NCBI GenBank assembly: GCA_029891345.1
Contig: CM057000.1
Coordinates: 133,536,163 to 133,600,162, forward strand
Origin: Dryococelus australis
Lineage: Eukaryota > Arthropoda > Insecta > Phasmatodea > Phasmatidae
Length of the DNA stretch: 64,000 bases
Direction: 5' to 3'
The position numbers and the translations under genes are program-made. The notes beneath the pieces are model-generated. The model was given only the letters and a program-made list of their open reading frames with translations, was not told the DNA's origin and ran no database searches. Below, in pieces: positions 59,140 through 64,000 of this stretch (its first letter is position 1; each line of letters begins with the position of its first letter).

Positions 59140-60675
59140 CCATCATTTGAAAATAAGCGCCAGAGCCACTTAAACACATAATATTACATGGACTAACATA
59201 ATGCTACTTGTGTGAAACATTTGATTGAAATCGGTCGATTTGTCTCCGAGATATGGCATAAAAAACCTCATTTTCTTAAGTGGGGCTATCTTACAAAATT
59301 GCTTTAAAAAAAAAGCTCTGTACACGAAGTTTGAAATAAATAATGTCAGCATAAAAAGTTTGAATGAAATTGTTAAATAGATATGGCAAACACATAAAAA
59401 AGTTTTTTTTTGGCCGGCATTTTTAAAATCATTGCCTGACCCCATTTAAATAATGTAACTTTACATGGCCTTCTGTAGGTGAGCAAAGTGTTGTGGAAAT
59501 AAGTCTAATTATTCCGCAAATATGACGAAATGTTATGTCTACTTATCTGACGCTGCTTTGTAAAAACATCCGGCAAAGGAGGATCTCTGTATGCATGTTG
59601 ATTGATTGGTCCTCGAGATATAGCATTGGTCATGTGACGATCTTCATAAATGGAGGGCAAAAATTTTATATACTAGCACATTCGATTATTGTCATAGATA
59701 AAATATACTTACACAGTTAAATTTAAATCTCTTACATAGTTTCGTAGATATATCATATTAATCTAAAATATTTGTATACGCACCATTCAGAAAATACGAG
59801 ACTTATATACTTAAAACATAAATTTAATATAGCCTATCATAGTAGGCCTACAACTTTTTCGTTAAATTTGAAAGAAATCGGTTGATTGTTTCCGAGATAT
59901 AGTCTAAAAACTATATTATTTAATGTGGTGCTATTTGACAAATTAGCGGAGAAATGGGTCTTAGCACGGACAATTCTGATGGATAAAACTGATTCTGTCA
60001 CCACACAAAGTTAAGTTGAAATTTGTTCTGCAATTTCGTAGATTAAAAAATTCGGAGCAAAAATTTTATGGACGTCATTTTGAAAATTTGTATGTGTGAC
60101 CCACTCAAAATTTATCAGTTTACGTAGCCTGCCATAGTGTTAATTGTTTGCAAAATTAGGTAGAATTCAGTTGATTTTTTCGGAAATAACATAATTTCAA
60201 TTTGTTAAGTGATACTATTTTACAAAATGGCTGACAAAAGAGATTTTGTGTGTATATATTTGATTGATGTAATACATAAAGCAATCATTCAAAATTTCAT
60301 TGGAATTAATTACATCGTTTCGATAATATAACATACGAAACTAAAATAGCTATATGTCCACCATTTTGAAAATAATTGTCTGACTTACCTACAACATATC
60401 GGTTAACATTAAATATCGAAGTGCTACTTGTATGCCATATTTAGTAGGAATCAGAAAATTGTTTGCCGAGATGTGACAAAAACTTTATTTATTCGTGTGG
60501 AACTATCTTATTAAATTGAGGACAAAAGAGACTCAGTGCAGACATAATGGATGTTTGTTACATATATTACCAGCATACAAAGTTAAGTTGGAATTGAATA
60601 AATGTTTTCAAAAATATAGCATACTATGCTAGAATATCAAGATGGCCGCCATTTTAAAATACGTTCTGCCATACT
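59140..60675. repeat. degenerate tandem array of about 300-bp units
   Basis: About five diverged head-to-tail units. Each carries, in order, a phrase like GAAATCGGTTGATT(T)...TCCGAGATAT (59227, 59874, 60170, 60460), a phrase like GTGGGGCTATCTTACAAA, one like CAAAGTTAAGTTGAAATT, and one like CCGCCATTTTGAAAAT...TGTCTGAC (59411, 60083, 60358, 60644). Spacing between equivalents is about 275-340 bp. One unit near 59450-59790 is more degraded. No continuous open frame. Confidence 0.7.
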
Positions 60676-60679
60676 TGAA

Positions 60680-60752
60680 ACATACCCAACGTGCATACAA
60701 GTCGATCTTAAGAAGGGCTTTCAACAGTGCTCAATTAACCGTGAACAGTCTA
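60680..60752 (+). mobile_element. MITE family M terminal fragment
   Basis: CGTGCATACAAGTCGATCTT and TCAACAGTGCTCAATTAACC then GTGAACAGTCT, the right end of the minus-type orientation only. It abuts the end of the 300-bp array and the start of the next element. Confidence 0.75.
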
Positions 60753-60773
60753 TAGCATGTTTGTGATCGCTAA

Positions 60774-61992
60774 AGGTGGACCCACAACCATTCGTCGCAT
60801 CTGTCAGTCGCCCGTCCGTCAGCCAGTCATCTGCCTGTTTTCATCCGTCGGTTGAAAGCGGTTCACAACAATCCGTCGTCCGTCAATCCTTCCGTACGGC
60901 ATAATTTCAGTGTGACAACTTAACATCTTGATCTGTTTTTAGTTGGAGGTATATTGTGGTTGGAAATGCATATTCAAGAGGGAAATATTTTGTGAAAATA
61001 ATTTTTTACGCGATAAGATTATGTGCTGAATTATTGGTTGCATTTTAAATTCGCGAATTTACCAACAAAGATAAATAAACACATATCCACCATCTTGCAT
61101 TTTATTTCAAAGTGCGTATTCACGTCGACGGAATGACGCCAAAAGGCGGTGGCTCATCCGTTCGTCCGTTGAACTTTAAAGTTTGAGAAATATTTGACGG
61201 ATTGACGGATGGGGAAAAAAATTGCGTTTGGCTGTGTTGGGGATACGACCGTTTGTTTTGCGCGAATACGTCTTCTCGGGCGCCTGGGTGTTTTTTTTTT
61301 TTTTTTTTTTTTCCCCCGGCACCGCTTCACTCGACCATACAGGGTTTTATGGGTATCACTGATTGATTTTGAGATGCTCTTTCCAACCATATACGACTTC
61401 TGTATTTTTAATTGGATTTTTGACGAGTATAGGCCAGGCCGAAAATGTTTTAAGTTTTCCTAATTTTTTTTACATTAAAAGCGTACAATTTCACCATATA
61501 CACGCCACGCAAAATGTTTTTATACACGCAATTGATTGATCTTGACGAGAGCTGTCGATTATTGAAACCTAAACGAGCTTCGTGGCTTTTCCTAGTCCAA
61601 AGTTATACTATGCGGAAGTTATGAGACGCGGCGAAACGAACACAAAATAGCGGCGCCAGGCCCCCCCCCCCCCCCCCCCATTTTCCCGCCACGCTCTATG
61701 CTTTGCAGTTCTCGCTCAACGTAACATAATATTTGATCCTTTGGAAATCGAGTGGTGTAATTGAATATTTGAATGTAGACGATAAATTCGGAGCTGCAAT
61801 GCCAAACTTCATCCCCCGATTTTGTTGTCATCGGATCTTCTGGATTGCCTCACGCTATGGTCGTCGCAAATTTAAAGACGTATTCACGTCCAAAAAAAAA
61901 AAAAAAGGTTTCCCCGCGATTGGTCGTACATCACGTGACCGTCGGAATGACGGGCGACTAACGGATGCGACGGATGGTTGTGAGTCCAGCCT
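60774..61992. mobile_element. 1.2-kb TIR element with CCGTCCGTC subterminal motifs
   Basis: Left end AGGTGGACCCACAACCATTC then GTCGCATCTGTCAGTCGCCC is inverted at the right end (GGGCGACTAACGGATGCGAC then GGATGGTTGTGAGTCCAGCCT). The terminal repeats are about 45 bp. Interior 61190-61910 is repeat family Y. TAA and TGA flank the ends, a possible degenerate 3-bp duplication, which with the 57445 element would fit PIF/Harbinger. A long T-run (61291-61312) and a C-run (61662-61679) lie inside. Confidence 0.75.
61190..61910 (-). repeat. interspersed repeat family Y, copy 2
   Basis: Inverted relative to 56440-57130 over about 700 bp. It shows that family Y is the interior of a TIR-bounded DNA element. 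Short frames are shared between the copies only where the DNA is similar, and no known protein is recognised. Confidence 0.78.
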
Positions 61993-62161
61993 GATCCTCT
62001 CCGCGTTCCCTTGCACCGCGGTCATAAATAGGCTCACATCAAAGGGAACCACCAAGACAGTTTAGTTTCTGTACACAGACGTATTCTACAACTGTGCACA
62101 GTCGTTACGAACTAATTTACATAAGTTAGTGGGGAAATACATCGCTCGGGCGGGTCGTGGC

Positions 62162-62801
62162 TGTTGCAGTGAACCAGTGAACTAAAACATTTCATAAACA
62201 TGCGGGAAGGCGGTTTACAAAACACCGCGCATATATAGGGGGCCGCCAGGGTGCCCCCTTCCCCCCCCGGACGCATTCTAGACGCCTAGCTATCACGCAG
62301 CACTCGAAGGCTGCGATCCAGGGGCGACACCGAGGTAGACTGCACCACTACCGCCTTCCAGACTTCGGGTTAGAGGAGCCCTGCCCGTTCGCCATATTTA
62401 AACAGTGGTAAGACGACTTATGACTTATACGCTACGGTGCGGGCCTATGTTGGGAGAATCCAAGACGATACTTAACATCACTAGCCCAACATAACAACAT
62501 AAGGCTAGATACGCTATTCAGAAGGTTCAGTAATTGTCAGTAGTAAATACACTGTAGTAAAGTAATTATAGAGTTTCGTATTGTGTTAATTTGATGGTAA
62601 ATCCATTAACAAGATTGTTGTTTACCTTGGGGTCAATCAATTCTTTAGTGTTTTATAATAAACTGTGTCGCCTACATTACTTAAACTCTGGGATATAGTA
62701 ACACCCACGTAACTGTACCTTAAGTAATATAGTGTATCGTATTCAAGTAGATTAGCATTGTACAGGAGTAAGTATTGTACCCAAGGTAGCAGCGTTAGAC
62801 A
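62162..62801 (+). mobile_element. second LTR copy, diverged
   Basis: Colinear with the solo LTR at 41312-42010: TATA region (CGCATATATAGGGGGCC), GAGGAGCCCTGCCCG, GGTAAATCCATTAACAAG, TGTCGCCTACATTACTTAA, GATTAGCATTGTACAGGAGT. It begins TGTTGCAGTGAAC and ends GCGTTAGACA. No target duplication is visible and no primer-binding site follows, so I cannot say whether it is a solo LTR or the edge of an element. Confidence 0.75.
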
Positions 62802-63350
62802 CCGTGACACCAGCGCGGGGCAAAGGAGCATGCGAGCACACGGGTTCTTGTATCCCCCCCCCCTCTTTGCCACTGAGAACGGGTTTCCAGGTCAGCAGTT
62901 GGCGTGCCCTGCTCGTGACAGCTCCATTTGCACCCCCTCACGCCCCCTCCTTGCACTTCTGCAACCCCTCTCGCATTTTCCATCGCCCCTGTTCGGCGTT
63001 CGAAAACCATGGCAACAACACAGCTCTTCGACAAAGACCCCGCACAGTGCGCGTGTAACAGCTCCGGTGGCAAGCGACGCCCCGACAAACGTTTGATGTA
63101 ATGACCCAGCGAGAAGCCCCGATATTGCGCTCAGTCCCGAAAGTTTCCCTGCGGTGAACGCCGCTTGGCGCGTCTCGTTCCACGTAGCAGTGGACACGAC
63201 AGCAAGTTCGCGCCAATGGAACTCGGCGCTCTGGTGCCATTTCAGTATGTTTCCCGGGCGCAAAGTTCTCAGTTCTCCACGGAAGCGAACCTCGCTATTC
63301 ATATCTGACGAAGTACGGCTGCCCCTTCGAGTAATTTCCAGCCATTCTGT
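62802..63350. other. GC-rich CpG-containing segment
   Basis: Clearly richer in GC than its surroundings, with a C-run at 62854-62863 and open frames on both strands (up to 136 codons on the minus strand, 62892-63302). None is recognised. It could be retroelement interior, a host promoter or a captured segment. Confidence 0.3.
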
Positions 63351-63561
63351 AGACTATTCACAGTAAAGGGAACAGTATTTTAAATCCCTCTGATATGGAA
63401 TAATAGCTAACACTTATATTTTACTGCAGACTTAGATGTTAACTTCCAAGTCCGGTGAAATTTATACACCATGTTCATTACTTTATTAAAAAAACCGGTG
63501 GAAGGATAAAAAATGGTTTTTATACAAAAAAGTAACTAAGGCCTCAAAACGTGAATAGCCT
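63351..63561. mobile_element. short-form MITE of family M
   Basis: Begins AGACTATTCACAGTAAAG and ends AAACGTGAATAGCCT. The interior (CCCTCTGATATGGAATAAT, AAAACCGGTGGAAGGATAAA) matches the second half of the 19836-20458 chimera, including its AACGGGAAAGGGTAAAAAAT stretch. It is about 210 bp, half the long form. Confidence 0.7.
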
Positions 63562-63608
63562 ATAGTGTGTTCCTCTTGCACTAAATCACCATCTGACTAT
63601 TTACTTGT

Positions 63609-63998
63609 AGGTTGTTCGCGGTGAACTGAGTACTTTCGAAAACCTTGCTTAAGATCTACTTGTATGCATGCGTTGTGTATTCTTCCTCCTTATGTAAAAT
63701 TAACACCATAGTCCTCATCTTTTTATTCATATGTCGGTCAAGTGAAACTGTGAAATTATTAGAAAAGTATATATTTTACAAATCTGGCCAGTTCTTACAA
63801 TTAGAAAGCGAAAGAAATAATTTAAGTTATCACGGATAACTTTAATTCGACGCTAAGACATAAAACTACTTTCCCTCCACGGTTGCCAACTTTACTGGGC
63901 GCGTGCCACTCAGTGCGTCGTTGAAATACATGCGGGTAGGAGAAGTGACATTTTTCTGGGGTTGATTTTAAAAGGTCTCAGTTTATCGTGAGCAGCCT
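63609..63998 (+). mobile_element. MITE family M, copy at window edge
   Basis: Starts AGGTTGTTCGCGGTGAACTG and ends CAGTTTATCGTGAGCAGCCT two bases before the window ends. The interior shows GATCTACTTGTATGCATG and CCAACTTTACTGGGCGCGTG. Confidence 0.87.
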
Positions 63999-64000
63999 TT

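Noticed and set aside
62802..62815. Primer-binding site after the second LTR
   Set aside because: The bases following the LTR end do not begin with TGG or match a tRNA 3' end in the expected way.
62892..63302. 136-codon minus-strand frame
   Set aside because: GC-rich block with simultaneous open frames on both strands. No family is recognised and there is no splice or promoter context.

Overview
Organism and overall character. The window is AT-rich non-coding eukaryotic DNA with no intact host gene that I can recognise. It is packed with old, mutated mobile elements. An R1-clade non-LTR retrotransposon, tRNA-derived SINEs, Tc1, hAT and PIF/Harbinger-type DNA elements and a Polinton together suggest an arthropod, most likely an insect with a large repeat-rich genome. 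I cannot name the species. Layout: 1-4.6 kb holds two hAT-type MITEs with 8-bp target duplications, SINEs of two families, and a 1.6-kb hAT-like element inserted in the microsatellite tail of one SINE. 5-8 kb holds copies of interspersed repeats and MITEs. 9.16-10.91 kb is a tandem array of eighteen 98-bp units with a duplicated three-unit block. 11.65-13.76 kb is a decayed, 5'-truncated R1-type retrotransposon. 15-30 kb is intergenic DNA carrying SINE copies and many copies of one MITE family (termini AGGCTGTTCAC...). 30.6-37.5 kb is a 6.9-kb element with inverted repeats of about 1.0-1.15 kb, a near-perfect 6-bp target duplication and a two-exon remnant of a transposase-like gene. 40.5-42.6 kb is a Tc1-type transposon disrupted by a solo LTR with a perfect 4-bp duplication. 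44.0-54.8 kb is a 10.8-kb Polinton/Maverick-type element with terminal inverted repeats of about 650-680 bp, a near-perfect 6-bp duplication and a heavily broken protein-primed family-B DNA polymerase. 55-64 kb holds SINEs, two inverted copies of a 700-bp repeat, a PIF/Harbinger-type MITE, a degenerate tandem array of about 300-bp units, a second LTR copy and more MITEs. Most notable: the two large elements at 30.6 and 44.0 kb share the same outer nine bases (AGTAGTAGG) and both have 6-bp flanking duplications, although the rest of their terminal repeats is different. This suggests that the 6.9-kb element is a Polinton-mobilised passenger or an undescribed relative. Its terminal repeats also carry direct repeats of the nuclear-receptor half-site AGGTCA and CCAAGATGGC motifs. 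Everything here was read by eye; alignments, copy numbers and expression are untested.
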